From positions 1 through 64,000 of the forward strand of contig NZ_BMVO01000014.1 in assembly GCF_014650755.1 (NCBI RefSeq): a stretch of 64,000 bases of DNA. The letters are read 5' to 3'. Numbering within the stretch: the stretch's first letter is position 1; each line of letters opens with the position of its first letter. This DNA comes from Streptomyces chryseus. GTDB lineage: Bacteria > Actinomycetota > Actinomycetes > Streptomycetales > Streptomycetaceae. The position numbers and the translations under genes were made by a program. The notes beneath the pieces were generated by a model that was given only the letters and a program-made list of their open reading frames with translations, ran no database searches and had not been told where the DNA came from. This document shows positions 48,172 through 56,157 of this stretch, one piece after another.

Positions 48172-49304
48172 CGGGGCTCCCTCGGTAGGCCGAGCACGCG
48201 CTCGGCGATGATGTTCCGCTGGATCTCGTCGGAGCCGCCGTAGATGGTGTCGGCCCGGCTGGACAAGAACAGCCGCTGCAGGGGGTCGAGTGCGTACGGC
48301 CGCTCCTCGTCCCAGTCGTACGGCCCGACCGTGGCGGCCGCGCCCCGCACCTGCACGGCCAGTTCACCGAGGCGCCGGTGCCAGCCGCCCCACAGCAGCT
48401 TGGCGACGCTGGGCCCCCCGGGGTCGGCACCGGAAGTCCCCAGTGTCCGCAGCGCGTTCGCCCGCATCACGTGCAGCTCGGCCCACAGCCGCACCAGACG
48501 ACCGCGTACGACGGGGTCCCCTGCGCCCCCTTCCGCGAGAGCGACGCGCACGACCTCCTTCAACTCCCGCGCGAAGCCGATCTGCTGCACGAGCGTGGAC
48601 ACCCCGCGCTCCAGCGCGAGCAGCCCCACGGCGACGCGCCAGCCGTTGCCCTCGCCCCCGACGACGTCCCGGGCGACGGCCCCGTCGAAGAACACCTCGT
48701 TGAACTCGCTGGTCCCGGTCATCTGCCGGATCGGCCGTACGTCGACACGCCCCGGCTGGTCCATCGGCACCAGCAGGAACGAAAGGCCGTGGTGGCGCAC
48801 GGTGCCCGCGCCGGACCTGGCCAGGACGAAGCACCAGTCGGCGTCCTGCGCGAGGGAGGTCCAGATCTTCTGCCCGGTGACGCGGTACGTGCGCCCGTCC
48901 CGTACGGCGGCGGTACGCACCGAGGCCAGATCGGACCCGGCGCCGGGCTCGCTGTACCCCTGGCACCAGAGCTCCTCCCCACGGGCGACGGCGGGCAGAT
49001 ACCGCTGCTTCTGCTCCTCGCTCCCGTGGGCGACGAGCGTCGGCGCCAGCAGGTTCTCCCCGATGTGGCCGGCTCTGCCGGGTGCGCGGGCCCGGGCGTA
49101 CTCCTCGGCCCAGACGACCTGCCGGGTCAGCGAGGCCCGCCGCCCGCCGTACGCCCCACCGTCCCGCCAGCCGAGCCCGATCCACCCCCCACCCCCGAGC
49201 TCCCGCTCCCACGCCCGCCCCCCGTCCCCCCCGTCCCGCGCCCCGAGCCAGGCCCGCGCCTCACCCCTGAACACGTCGTCACCAGCCCCGAATCCGAAAT
49301 CCAC
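48168..49304 (-). CDS. Acyl-CoA dehydrogenase, alpha-like subunit
   Basis: A 378-residue acyl-CoA dehydrogenase. Seen: LWCQGYSEPGAGSDLASVRTAAVRDG (FAD and substrate region), VTGQKIWTSLAQDADWCFVLAR, MTGTSEFNEVFFDG and a C-terminal IYGGSDEIQRNIIAERVLGLP. The last motif marks the subunit class that complements HGG-x-G-F-T-W-E subunits such as 32462-33700. GTG 49304 (VDFGFGAGDDVFRGEAR) is chosen because GGAAGGGG precedes it; the frame stays open further upstream without family similarity. Coupled to the alcohol dehydrogenase. Confidence 0.92.
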   Translation of the reverse strand: MDFGFGAGDDVFRGEARAWLGARDGGDGGRAWERELGGGGWIGLGWRDGGAYGGRRASLTRQVVWAEEYARARAPGRAGHIGENLLAPTLVAHGSEEQKQRYLPAVARGEELWCQGYSEPGAGSDLASVRTAAVRDGRTYRVTGQKIWTSLAQDADWCFVLARSGAGTVRHHGLSFLLVPMDQPGRVDVRPIRQMTGTSEFNEVFFDGAVARDVVGGEGNGWRVAVGLLALERGVSTLVQQIGFARELKEVVRVALAEGGAGDPVVRGRLVRLWAELHVMRANALRTLGTSGADPGGPSVAKLLWGGWHRRLGELAVQVRGAAATVGPYDWDEERPYALDPLQRLFLSSRADTIYGGSDEIQRNIIAERVLGLPREPR

Positions 49305-49505
49305 GACGCCCCTTCCCTCACGCAGACAGCCCGACCCCGGAAGTGGGAGGGCGCACACCGAAGACGACCGACCAGCGACAAACGCAACGAGCCAGCACAA
49401 CCGCAGCCCGACCCGAACGTTCGACACCCGAGGAGACGCCCCGGCGCGGCACCGACCCCAACGCCCCCGGCAACAAGGGCGCCCAGCAGCGACCGAACGC
49501 CCCCG

Positions 49506-50420
49506 TCACGCATTCGGCCGTGCCCCCCGCGCAGCCGCCTCCGCCATCGCCTCCAGCCGCGCCAGCATCGGCATCGGATCGGTGCCGACCGTCCCCGGCA
49601 GGCACTGCGCGATCCGTTCCGGCGTCCACGCCCCGCCCTGCGCGTACGCCGCCCGAAGTTCCCTCGGCTGCGCCCACACCGCGATCTTCGGACCGGCCAC
49701 CGTGTAGACCTGCCCCGTGATCCCCTCGTCCCGGGCCCGCTCGGACAGCAGGTAGACGACCAGCGCCGCCACATCCTCCGGCTCGCCGATCTCCGCCAGT
49801 TCCATCGGTACGTTCGCGGACATCCGCGTACGCGCCACCGGAGCCACCGCGTTGGCCGTCACCCCGTACTTGTGCAGCCCGAGCGCCGCGCTGCGCACCA
49901 GCGAGATGATCCCGCCCTTGGCGGCGCTGTAGTTGGCCTGGGCGACGCTCCCCTGATGGTTGCCGCTCGTGAATCCGATCAGCGTCCCGCCCCCCTGCTT
50001 CCGCATCACCGCCGACGCCGCCCGGAACACGGTGAACGTCCCCTTCAGGTGCGTCGCGACGACCGGATCCCACTCCTCCTCGGCCATGTTGAAGAGCATC
50101 CGTTCGCGCAGGATCCCGGCGACGCACACGACCCCGTCGACCCGCCCGTACCGCGCCAAGGCCACGTCGACGATCCGCTGGCCGCCCGCCATGGTCGAGA
50201 TGTCGTCGGCCACGGCGACCGCCTCACCGCCCGCTGCCGCGATCTCCTTCACCACCGCCTCGGCGACCTCGCTCGTCGGCGCGGAGCCCTCCATCGAGAC
50301 CCCGTAGTCGTTGACGACGACCCGCGCTCCTTCCGCCGCGCAGGCCAGGGCCACGGCCCGGCCGATGCCGCGCCCCGCTCCCGTCACGGCGACGACCTTG
50401 CCTGCCAAGAAGTTCCCCAC
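49506..50420 (-). CDS. SDR family oxidoreductase (hydroxyacyl-CoA type)
   Basis: A 304-residue SDR. Seen: VTGAGRGIGRAVALACAAEGARVVVNDYG, the acidic-loop SMEGSAPTSEVAEAVVKEI, VCVAGILRERMLFNM, catalytic Ser in GFTSGNHQG and YSAAK. The NDYG and RERMLFNM parts resemble the hydroxyacyl-CoA dehydrogenase domain of multifunctional beta-oxidation enzymes, so it probably oxidises a 3-hydroxyacyl-CoA. An extra 50 residues extend past the usual end. GTG 50420 follows GGAAGGGG. First gene of its unit; operator 14 lies 22 bp upstream. Confidence 0.92.
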   Translation of the reverse strand: MGNFLAGKVVAVTGAGRGIGRAVALACAAEGARVVVNDYGVSMEGSAPTSEVAEAVVKEIAAAGGEAVAVADDISTMAGGQRIVDVALARYGRVDGVVCVAGILRERMLFNMAEEEWDPVVATHLKGTFTVFRAASAVMRKQGGGTLIGFTSGNHQGSVAQANYSAAKGGIISLVRSAALGLHKYGVTANAVAPVARTRMSANVPMELAEIGEPEDVAALVVYLLSERARDEGITGQVYTVAGPKIAVWAQPRELRAAYAQGGAWTPERIAQCLPGTVGTDPMPMLARLEAMAEAAARGARPNA

Positions 50421-50442
50421 GCCCGGCCCCTTCCCGCGGTTT

Positions 50443-50457
50443 CTGACGGACCGTTAG
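50443..50457. promoter_or_regulatory. Operator 14, CTGAC-GGACC-GTTAG
   Basis: One mismatch. It is the only site between the divergent SDR and cyclase genes and may serve both. Confidence 0.78.
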
Positions 50458-50504
50458 ATATTACGCGCACCCAGTCGCCCGGACACAAGCCCAAGGAGGC
50501 CCCC

Positions 50505-51431
50505 ATGTCACTGCCGGCCGAGTTCCACGACATCGCCAAGCGCGTGAACAACTGGGGCCGCTGGGGCGCCGAGGACGAGATCGGCACGCTGAACCTGATC
50601 ACCGATGACGTCGTGCGCGCCGCGGCCGCAACCGTCCGCACCGGCCGCCGCGTGCCCCTGGCGCTCCCCCTCCAGGAGGACGGCGTACAGACAGGGCTGA
50701 TCCCCGGCCGGGTCAACCCGCTCCACACGATGGTCCAGATCAACCAGGAGCTCTTCGGCCCCGGCACGGTCGCCACCAGCGACGACGCAGTGACCATGGG
50801 CCTCCAGGCGGCCACGCACTGGGACGCCCTCACCCACGTCTCGCACTCGGGCAGGATCTACAACGGCCGCCCGGCCGACAGCATCACGCCCCACACCCGC
50901 GCCCGTTACAGCGGCATCGACAAGGCGCGGCACGTCGTCTCGCGCGGGGTGCTGCTGGACGTGGCCCGTGCGCGCGGGGTGGACCGGCTGGCCGCGGACC
51001 ACGCGGTGACGCCCGAGGACCTCGAAGCCGCCGAGGAGCTGGCGCGTACGACGGTCCGGGCCGGCGACATCGTTCTCGTACGGACCGGGCAGATCCAGAC
51101 CTGCCTGGCGGGCGACAAGCACGCCTACGGCTATCCGTCACCCGGCCTGTCGATCCGCACGCCCGAGTGGTTCCACGCGCGCGACGTCGCGGCGGTCGCG
51201 AACGACACGCTCACCTTCGAGATCTTCCCGCCGGAGATCGAGAACCTGTGGCTGCCCGTGCACGCGCTCGATCTGGTCGAGATGGGCATGCTCCAGGGCC
51301 AGAACTGGAATCTGGAGGAGCTGTCCACGGCCTGTGCGCAGGAGGAGCGGTACGCCTTCCTGCTCTCCGCGATGCCGGAGCCGTTCGTCGGGGGAACGGG
51401 CACCCCGGTCGCTCCGGTGGCAGTTCTCTGA
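50505..51431 (+). CDS. Cyclase-family (kynurenine formamidase-like) hydrolase
   Basis: A 308-residue cyclase-family metal hydrolase. Seen: NNWGRWGAEDEIGTLNLIT, the metal-binding segment LQAATHWDALTHVSHSGRIYNG (variant of H-x-G-T-H-x-D), GVLLDVARARGVDRLA and GDIVLVRTGQ, then LPVHALDLVEMGM. Relatives hydrolyse formamides, lactones or cyclic 1,3-diketo-like compounds, so ring or lactone opening fits this pathway (inference). ATG 50505 has an ideal AAGGAGG. Single-gene unit under operator 14. Confidence 0.9.
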   Translation: MSLPAEFHDIAKRVNNWGRWGAEDEIGTLNLITDDVVRAAAATVRTGRRVPLALPLQEDGVQTGLIPGRVNPLHTMVQINQELFGPGTVATSDDAVTMGLQAATHWDALTHVSHSGRIYNGRPADSITPHTRARYSGIDKARHVVSRGVLLDVARARGVDRLAADHAVTPEDLEAAEELARTTVRAGDIVLVRTGQIQTCLAGDKHAYGYPSPGLSIRTPEWFHARDVAAVANDTLTFEIFPPEIENLWLPVHALDLVEMGMLQGQNWNLEELSTACAQEERYAFLLSAMPEPFVGGTGTPVAPVAVL

Positions 51432-51569
51432 AGGCAGGGACGAGCCGGGTGGCGACGCACTCCCGCACGCCCCGAGCGCGGCACAAGGGCCACCACCCGG
51501 CTCCGGCGTACAGGCCCTGCCCCTCTCGCTTCCCCCGGAGGAGCCGACGCCGAACCACGACCCGCGTTC

Positions 51570-51591
51570 GCCGAGGCGGGGCCGCCTCGGC
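51570..51591. terminator. Terminator between convergent genes
   Basis: GCCGAGGCGG (51570-51579) pairs with 51582-51591. It lies between the cyclase gene and the convergent HATPase gene; the rest of 51432-51688 shows nothing further. Confidence 0.6.
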
Positions 51592-51688
51592 GCGGCTCGG
51601 TTCCTCGGCGTCCCCTCGCAGCGAATCGCCTCAGCCCAGGGTCATCAGGCCTTCACCAACCGTCAACACCTGATCGGCTATTTACCCT

Positions 51689-52156
51689 TTACGCGCTATT
51701 TCTGACAGCGCACGACGGCTCATACACCGTCGCCTCGTACGCCCCTGATGCCACCACGGGCGCCCCCCGGTCCACCTCGCACCAGATGCGCTTGCCCGCG
51801 CCCTCGGACTGCCAGCCCCAGCGGTCGGCCAGCCCGTCGACCAGCTCCAGGCCACGCCCGTTGGTGTCGTCACCCTCGGCGTGCCGGGGCTTGGGGGGCC
51901 GGGCGCTGGTGTCGGCGACCTCGACCCGGACCGTGCCGTCGTCGGCGGTGCCGAAGAGCATGCGCAGTACGGCCGGACAGCCCGTATGCACCACCGCGTT
52001 GGTGACCAGCTCCGAGATGAGCAGGATCAGGGTCTCGGCCAGCGGCTCGTCGACCCTTATCCCCGAGCCGGCGAGCCGCGAGCGGGCCCACCGCCGGGCA
52101 CGCCCCACCTCGGCGGGGTCGGCCCCTACCTCCAACTGCACCTGAAGCACCTGCAC
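51689..52156 (-). CDS. ATP-binding (HATPase_c) anti-sigma-like regulator
   Basis: A 155-residue single-domain HATPase. Seen: LILLISELVTNAVVHTG (N box), VRVEVADTSARPPK (G1-like) and NGRGLELVDGLADRWGW (G2). GTG 52156. It is the second protein of this family in the window. Partner unknown; typical relatives bind sigma or anti-sigma-antagonist proteins. Confidence 0.87.
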   Translation of the reverse strand: MQVLQVQLEVGADPAEVGRARRWARSRLAGSGIRVDEPLAETLILLISELVTNAVVHTGCPAVLRMLFGTADDGTVRVEVADTSARPPKPRHAEGDDTNGRGLELVDGLADRWGWQSEGAGKRIWCEVDRGAPVVASGAYEATVYEPSCAVRNSA

Positions 52157-52298
52157 CGCTCACACCATCCGAACCGGCGGACACATCGCCTCGCGTCTCC
52201 ACAGGGTCACGGAACGTGATTCCCTTGTGGGACAGCATGGTTGACGTACAGTCACCGCAACAAGCGCTTCGGGCATATTCCAACGCGAAGGAGTACGC

Positions 52299-52487
52299 GT
52301 GGTGCATACTGTGCGACGCGCGCTGCGGGGAGTCGAACAGGGGCGCGTACGGCGCCTCCGCACTGCGCGAGCGGCGCACATCTCGCGGCCCGGAGTCACC
52401 ACCGAGGCAACGCCGGGACAGCTGCGCATCACAACCACTCGCATCCCACGGAGCGTACCGGAGCACACCCCCGACTCCGGCCCGTGA
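52299..52487 (+). CDS. Possible 62-residue basic protein
   Basis: GTG 52299 is preceded by AAGGAG at five bases. The product (starting MVHTVRRALRGVEQG) is Arg-rich without recognisable motif; third codon positions are mainly G or C. It could be a real small gene or chance. Confidence 0.3.
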   Translation: MVHTVRRALRGVEQGRVRRLRTARAAHISRPGVTTEATPGQLRITTTRIPRSVPEHTPDSGP

Positions 52488-52569
52488 CGAGTCACGCGTA
52501 GGACACAACCCGATATCGACGGACCGTAATCGTTCACCAGTCGCAGGCTGGAGTGACCGGCGGATCACC

Positions 52570-52600
52570 AAGGGCCACGGAACGCACGGAACGTGGCCTT
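52570..52600 (-). terminator. Terminator of the amidohydrolase - FadE operon
   Basis: AAGG-G-CCACG (52570-52579, one bulged G) pairs with CGTGGCCTT (52592-52600). It lies 46 bp past the stop of the last gene of the operon. Confidence 0.55.
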
Positions 52601-52646
52601 TACCGTCACACTCGGTCACGGCATCGCGCGCCGTACAAGCGCTCAC

Positions 52647-53612
52647 TCACCGCAACGCCGCCGCCAGCAGCTCGGCCGCCTCCCTCTCCGCGGGCCACCG
52701 CTCGGCCCGTGTCCAGGCGCGCTTCAGGTGCAGGTGTACGTCGGCCTCCCAGGTGAAGCCCATGCCTCCGTGCACCTGCAGGCAGTCGCGCGCGTTGCGG
52801 ACCGCCGCGTCGTCGGCGAGCAGCTTGGCCCCGGCGATCTCCACCGCGTCCCCGGTCACCGCCGCCCCGTACACGGCGGCGCGAGCCGTCTCGGTGCGGA
52901 CCAGCATTTGCGCGCACAGGTGCTTGACCGCCTGGAAGGAGCCGATGGGCCGGCCGAACTGTTCGCGTTCACGCGCGTACCGGACGGCCGCCTCGGTCGT
53001 CCGCCCGGCGCTGCCGAGCTGTTCGGCGGCGGTCAGCAGGGCCGCGAGAACGGCGTCGGCCGCCCCGAACCCACCAGCCGCCCCAGAACCGGACTCCGCC
53101 CCCGAGCCGGTCACCACGCCGGAACCGGTCACCGCCCCGCGCTCGCCCGCCGCCCCGGGAACGCGGTGCAGCGGCGTCAACGGGTCCACGGAACGCACGG
53201 GCACGGCGCCGGCGGCGTTCCCGAGCACGTGGTCGGCCGCGTCCAGCCACTCCACCAGTTCGCCGTCCACCCGCGCCACCACGGTCTTGCCGGTGGCCGC
53301 TCCCGGGACCGTGCCGGCGGCGAGGTGCGTGGCCACCAGGGGGCCCGGCAGCAGCGCGCGGCCGGCCTCCTCGAAGGCGAGGACGGCCTCGGGCAGGCCC
53401 AGGCCCACTCCTCCGTCCCGCTCGGGCAGCCGCAGCCCGAAGAACCCGGCGTCGCCCAGCTCCCGCCACAGCGCGCGGTCCAGGGACGGGACCGGTTCCG
53501 CGCCGGGCCCGTCGACGGCGGCCCGCAGCCGCTCCCGTCCGAAGCGGCCTTCGAGGAGCTTGCGCACGCCCTCCTGGAGCGCGCGCTGGTCGTCGGTGAG
53601 CCGGAAGTCCAT
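52647..53612 (-). CDS. Acyl-CoA dehydrogenase, beta-like subunit
   Basis: A 321-residue short acyl-CoA dehydrogenase. Seen: RLTDDQRALQEGVRKLLEGRF, GFFGLRLPERDGGVGLGL, REREQFGRPIGSFQAVKHLCAQ and LQVHGGMGFTWEADVHLHLKRA. The central beta domain is shortened and replaced by a Gly/Ser/Val-rich repeat (GAVTGSGVVTGSG). It is the natural partner of the adjacent 53612-54775 subunit, as in heterotetrameric FadE pairs of sterol-degrading actinobacteria. ATG 53612 overlaps the upstream stop (TGATG). Confidence 0.9.
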   Translation of the reverse strand: MDFRLTDDQRALQEGVRKLLEGRFGRERLRAAVDGPGAEPVPSLDRALWRELGDAGFFGLRLPERDGGVGLGLPEAVLAFEEAGRALLPGPLVATHLAAGTVPGAATGKTVVARVDGELVEWLDAADHVLGNAAGAVPVRSVDPLTPLHRVPGAAGERGAVTGSGVVTGSGAESGSGAAGGFGAADAVLAALLTAAEQLGSAGRTTEAAVRYAREREQFGRPIGSFQAVKHLCAQMLVRTETARAAVYGAAVTGDAVEIAGAKLLADDAAVRNARDCLQVHGGMGFTWEADVHLHLKRAWTRAERWPAEREAAELLAAALR

Positions 53613-54775
53613 CAGCGCCCCTTGGGAAGGCCGAGGACGCGATCGGCGACGATGTTCCGCTGGATCTGCGACGTACCGGCGGCGATCGTGTACGACAGCG
53701 ACGACAACCGGTCCGTGGTCCAGTCGTGTGCCAGGTCCAGGCAGCCGGGGCCGAGCACCCGCGCGGCGGTGTCGTACAGCTCCTGACGGGCGTGCGAGTA
53801 GCGCAGCTTGAAGACCGAACCGCCGTTCCCGGGAACGCCCCCCGCGCGCTGCGCCTCGCTGACGTTCCACTGGGTGAGCCGCCACAGAGCGGTGAACTCG
53901 GCGTTGAGGCGTCCCAGGGCGCGGCGCACTTCCTGGTCGTCCCAGCGGCCGTTCCCGCGAGCGGCCTCGGCGAGCGCGCGCAGGGTGCGGCGGCAGGCGA
54001 CGACCTCGCCGACGAAGGCGGTGCCGCGCTCGAAGGACAGGGTGACCATGGTGACGCGCCAGCCGTCGTTCTCTTCCCCCACGCGATGGGCGGCCGGCAC
54101 GCGCACCTCGTCGAGGAACATCTCCGCGAATTCGGTCGTTCCCGCGAGCGTGCGCAGCGGCCGCACGGTCACCCCGGGAGCGTTCATCGGCAGGGCGAGC
54201 CAGGTGATGCCCCGGTGCCCGGGAACGTCCGCGCTCACGGGCCGCGTGCGGACGAGCAGCTCGCACCAGTCCGCGACCTCCGCGTGCGAGGTCCAGATCT
54301 TCGACCCGGTGACGACGTACGCGTCCCCGTCCCGCACCGCCCTGGTGCGCAGCGAGGCGAGGTCCGAGCCGGCGTCCGGTTCGCTGAAGCCCTGGCACCA
54401 GATCTCGTCGCCGCGCAGGATCGGCGGCAGCCAGCGGGAGCGCTGCGCCAAGGTCCCCTCGGCGGCGATCGTCGGTCCCGCGTGCAGCAGGCCCACGAAG
54501 TTCGCGCCGACGTAGGGCGCCCCGGCCAGCTCGGTCTCCTCCAGGAAGATCAGGTGCTGGGTGGGTGTGGCGCCGTGCCCGCCCGCGTCGGCGGGCCAGT
54601 GCAGCCCCGCGTACCCGGCGTCGTACAGCCGGCGCTGCCACGCCGTGTCGTACGCGCGCCTGCCGGGCCAGTCCCGCGGGTCGGGACGGGGCGGCAGACC
54701 GGGCAGGGTGGCGGCCAGCCACGCGCGCAGGCGCGCCCTGAACTCCTCTTCCTCCTCGGTGCACGTGAGGTCCAT
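53612..54775 (-). CDS. Acyl-CoA dehydrogenase, alpha-like subunit
   Basis: A 387-residue acyl-CoA dehydrogenase. Seen: WCQGFSEPDAGSDLASLRTRAVRDG, VTGSKIWTSHAEVADWCELL, TLAGTTEFAEMFLDEVRVP and TIAAGTSQIQRNIVADRVLGLP. With the next gene it would form an alpha/beta FadE. ATG 54775 overlaps the amidohydrolase stop by one base (TGATG), and its own stop overlaps the next start in the same way, so the three genes are tightly coupled. Confidence 0.92.
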   Translation of the reverse strand: MDLTCTEEEEEFRARLRAWLAATLPGLPPRPDPRDWPGRRAYDTAWQRRLYDAGYAGLHWPADAGGHGATPTQHLIFLEETELAGAPYVGANFVGLLHAGPTIAAEGTLAQRSRWLPPILRGDEIWCQGFSEPDAGSDLASLRTRAVRDGDAYVVTGSKIWTSHAEVADWCELLVRTRPVSADVPGHRGITWLALPMNAPGVTVRPLRTLAGTTEFAEMFLDEVRVPAAHRVGEENDGWRVTMVTLSFERGTAFVGEVVACRRTLRALAEAARGNGRWDDQEVRRALGRLNAEFTALWRLTQWNVSEAQRAGGVPGNGGSVFKLRYSHARQELYDTAARVLGPGCLDLAHDWTTDRLSSLSYTIAAGTSQIQRNIVADRVLGLPKGR

Positions 54776-56013
54776 CAGCGGGCGCGGTCGGCGGCGGCGA
54801 CGGGTCCTGCGGCCGGGACGCGGTCGCGGTCCAGGTCGAGGCCGAGCATGCGGATGGCGTTGCCGCGCATCAGTTTGTAGACGGTCTCGTCGTCGAGGCC
54901 CTTCACGTGGTCGAGGGCGACTTCCTTCGTGTGCGGGAACGTCGAGTCGACGTGCGGGTAGTCGGTCTCGAAGGTGGCGTTGTCGCGCCCGACGACGTCC
55001 AGGGAAGCGACGCCGTGCTTGTCGCGGAAGAAGCAGCAGAAGATCTGCCGGTAGTAGTACGTCGAAGGGGGCTCCGGGATCAGGTCCCTTACGCCGCCCC
55101 ACGCGCGGTGCTCCTCCCACACGTCGTCGGCGCGCTCCAGGGCGTACGGGATCCACCCCATCTGGCCTTCGCTGTAGGCCAGCTTGAGGCGGGGGAACTT
55201 CACCAGGACGCCGCTGAAGAGGAAGTCCATCATCGAGGCCATGGCGTTGTTGAAGCTGAGGGCGGCCTGCACGGCGGGCGGGGCGTCCGGGGAGGCTGCG
55301 GGCATCTGGGAGCTGGACCCGATGTGCATGTTGACGACCGTGCCGGTCTCCTGGCAGACGGCGAAGAAGGGGTCCCAGTACCCGGAGTGGATCGACGGCA
55401 GTCCGAGATGGGTCGGGATCTCCGAGAAGGTGACCGCCCGTACGCCGCGTGCCGCGTTCCGCCTGATCTCGGCGACGGCCAGGCCGATGTCCCACAGCGG
55501 GATGATGCACAGCGGGATCAGCCGGCCGCCGCTGTCGCCGCACCACTCCTCGACCATCCAGTCGTTGTACGCGCGCACGCACGCGAGGGCCACTTCCTTG
55601 TCGTGCGCCTCCGCGAAGGTCTGGCCGCAGAAGCGCGGGAAGGTCGGGAAGCACAGGGACGCCTCGACGTGGTTGAGGTCCATGTCCGCGAGCCTGGCCA
55701 CGGGGTCCCAGCAGCCGCGCCGCATCTCCGCGCGGGTGATGCCCTCCAGGGTCATGTCGTCGCGGTCGAAGCCGACGGCGGCGATGTTGCGCTTGTACGG
55801 GAACCTGAGGTCCTCGTAGATCCACCAGTCCGTGGGCGGGCCGTCGGGGTCCATCGTGATCTGGTACTTGCCCGCCACGTAGGCGAGCTCACCGATTCCG
55901 GCGGTCAGCGGCCTGGGGCCGCGGTCGCGGTACTTCGCCGGAAGCCAGGTCTCGAAGAGGTGCGCCGGTTCGATCACATGGTCGTCGACGCTGACGATCC
56001 GAGGCAGTTCCAT
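54775..56013 (-). CDS. Amidohydrolase-2 family protein (paralogue 2)
   Basis: A 412-residue TIM-barrel protein, closely similar to that at 15774-16994. Seen: VDDHVIEPAHLFETWLPAKYRDRGPR at the start, again with D-H-x-x-E instead of H-x-H, then LADMDLNHVEASLCFPTFPRFCGQ, MHIGSSSQMP, YSEGQMGWIPYALERADDVWEEH and ETDYPHVDSTFP. As the first gene of a unit with an acyl-CoA dehydrogenase pair, it likely acts on the same CoA-linked intermediate, perhaps decarboxylating it or cleaving a ring (inference). ATG 56013 follows GGAGGAC. Operator 15 lies 34 bp upstream. Confidence 0.9.
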   Translation of the reverse strand: MELPRIVSVDDHVIEPAHLFETWLPAKYRDRGPRPLTAGIGELAYVAGKYQITMDPDGPPTDWWIYEDLRFPYKRNIAAVGFDRDDMTLEGITRAEMRRGCWDPVARLADMDLNHVEASLCFPTFPRFCGQTFAEAHDKEVALACVRAYNDWMVEEWCGDSGGRLIPLCIIPLWDIGLAVAEIRRNAARGVRAVTFSEIPTHLGLPSIHSGYWDPFFAVCQETGTVVNMHIGSSSQMPAASPDAPPAVQAALSFNNAMASMMDFLFSGVLVKFPRLKLAYSEGQMGWIPYALERADDVWEEHRAWGGVRDLIPEPPSTYYYRQIFCCFFRDKHGVASLDVVGRDNATFETDYPHVDSTFPHTKEVALDHVKGLDDETVYKLMRGNAIRMLGLDLDRDRVPAAGPVAAADRAR

Positions 56014-56047
56014 GGGTGTGTCCTCCGGCGTTCACGATCCCGACTTT

Positions 56048-56062
56048 CTGATGACCCGTCAG
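56048..56062. promoter_or_regulatory. Operator 15, CTGAT-GACCC-GTCAG
   Basis: One mismatch. Upstream of the amidohydrolase - FadE operon, divergent from the CoA ligase. Confidence 0.8.
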
Positions 56063-56125
56063 ATATCAGGCTAGCCCCGCACCCCTGGACCGACAAGGCG
56101 CAGCGCCCTACGCTCTCCCAACGAT

Positions 56126-56140
56126 CTGACTGTCCGTCAG
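56126..56140. promoter_or_regulatory. Operator 16, CTGAC-TGTCC-GTCAG
   Basis: Exact match, 17 bp upstream of the CoA ligase start, just before its ribosome site. Confidence 0.85.
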
Positions 56141-56157
56141 CTGTGAGGGGAACCGCC

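Larger units (their letters stand above)
52157..52646. other. Intergenic region with a weak small frame
   Basis: Between the HATPase and acyl-CoA dehydrogenase genes. It holds the HATPase promoter, a possible 62-codon gene at 52299-52487 and a terminator at 52570-52600. TTGACGTACAGTCAC at 52241 faintly resembles the regulon palindrome but has two mismatches and no catabolic gene next to it. Confidence 0.5.

Noticed and set aside
52241..52255. TTGAC-GTACA-GTCAC as a 17th operator
   Set aside because: Two mismatches at the outer positions, and no catabolic gene starts beside it; more likely a promoter -35 element or chance.
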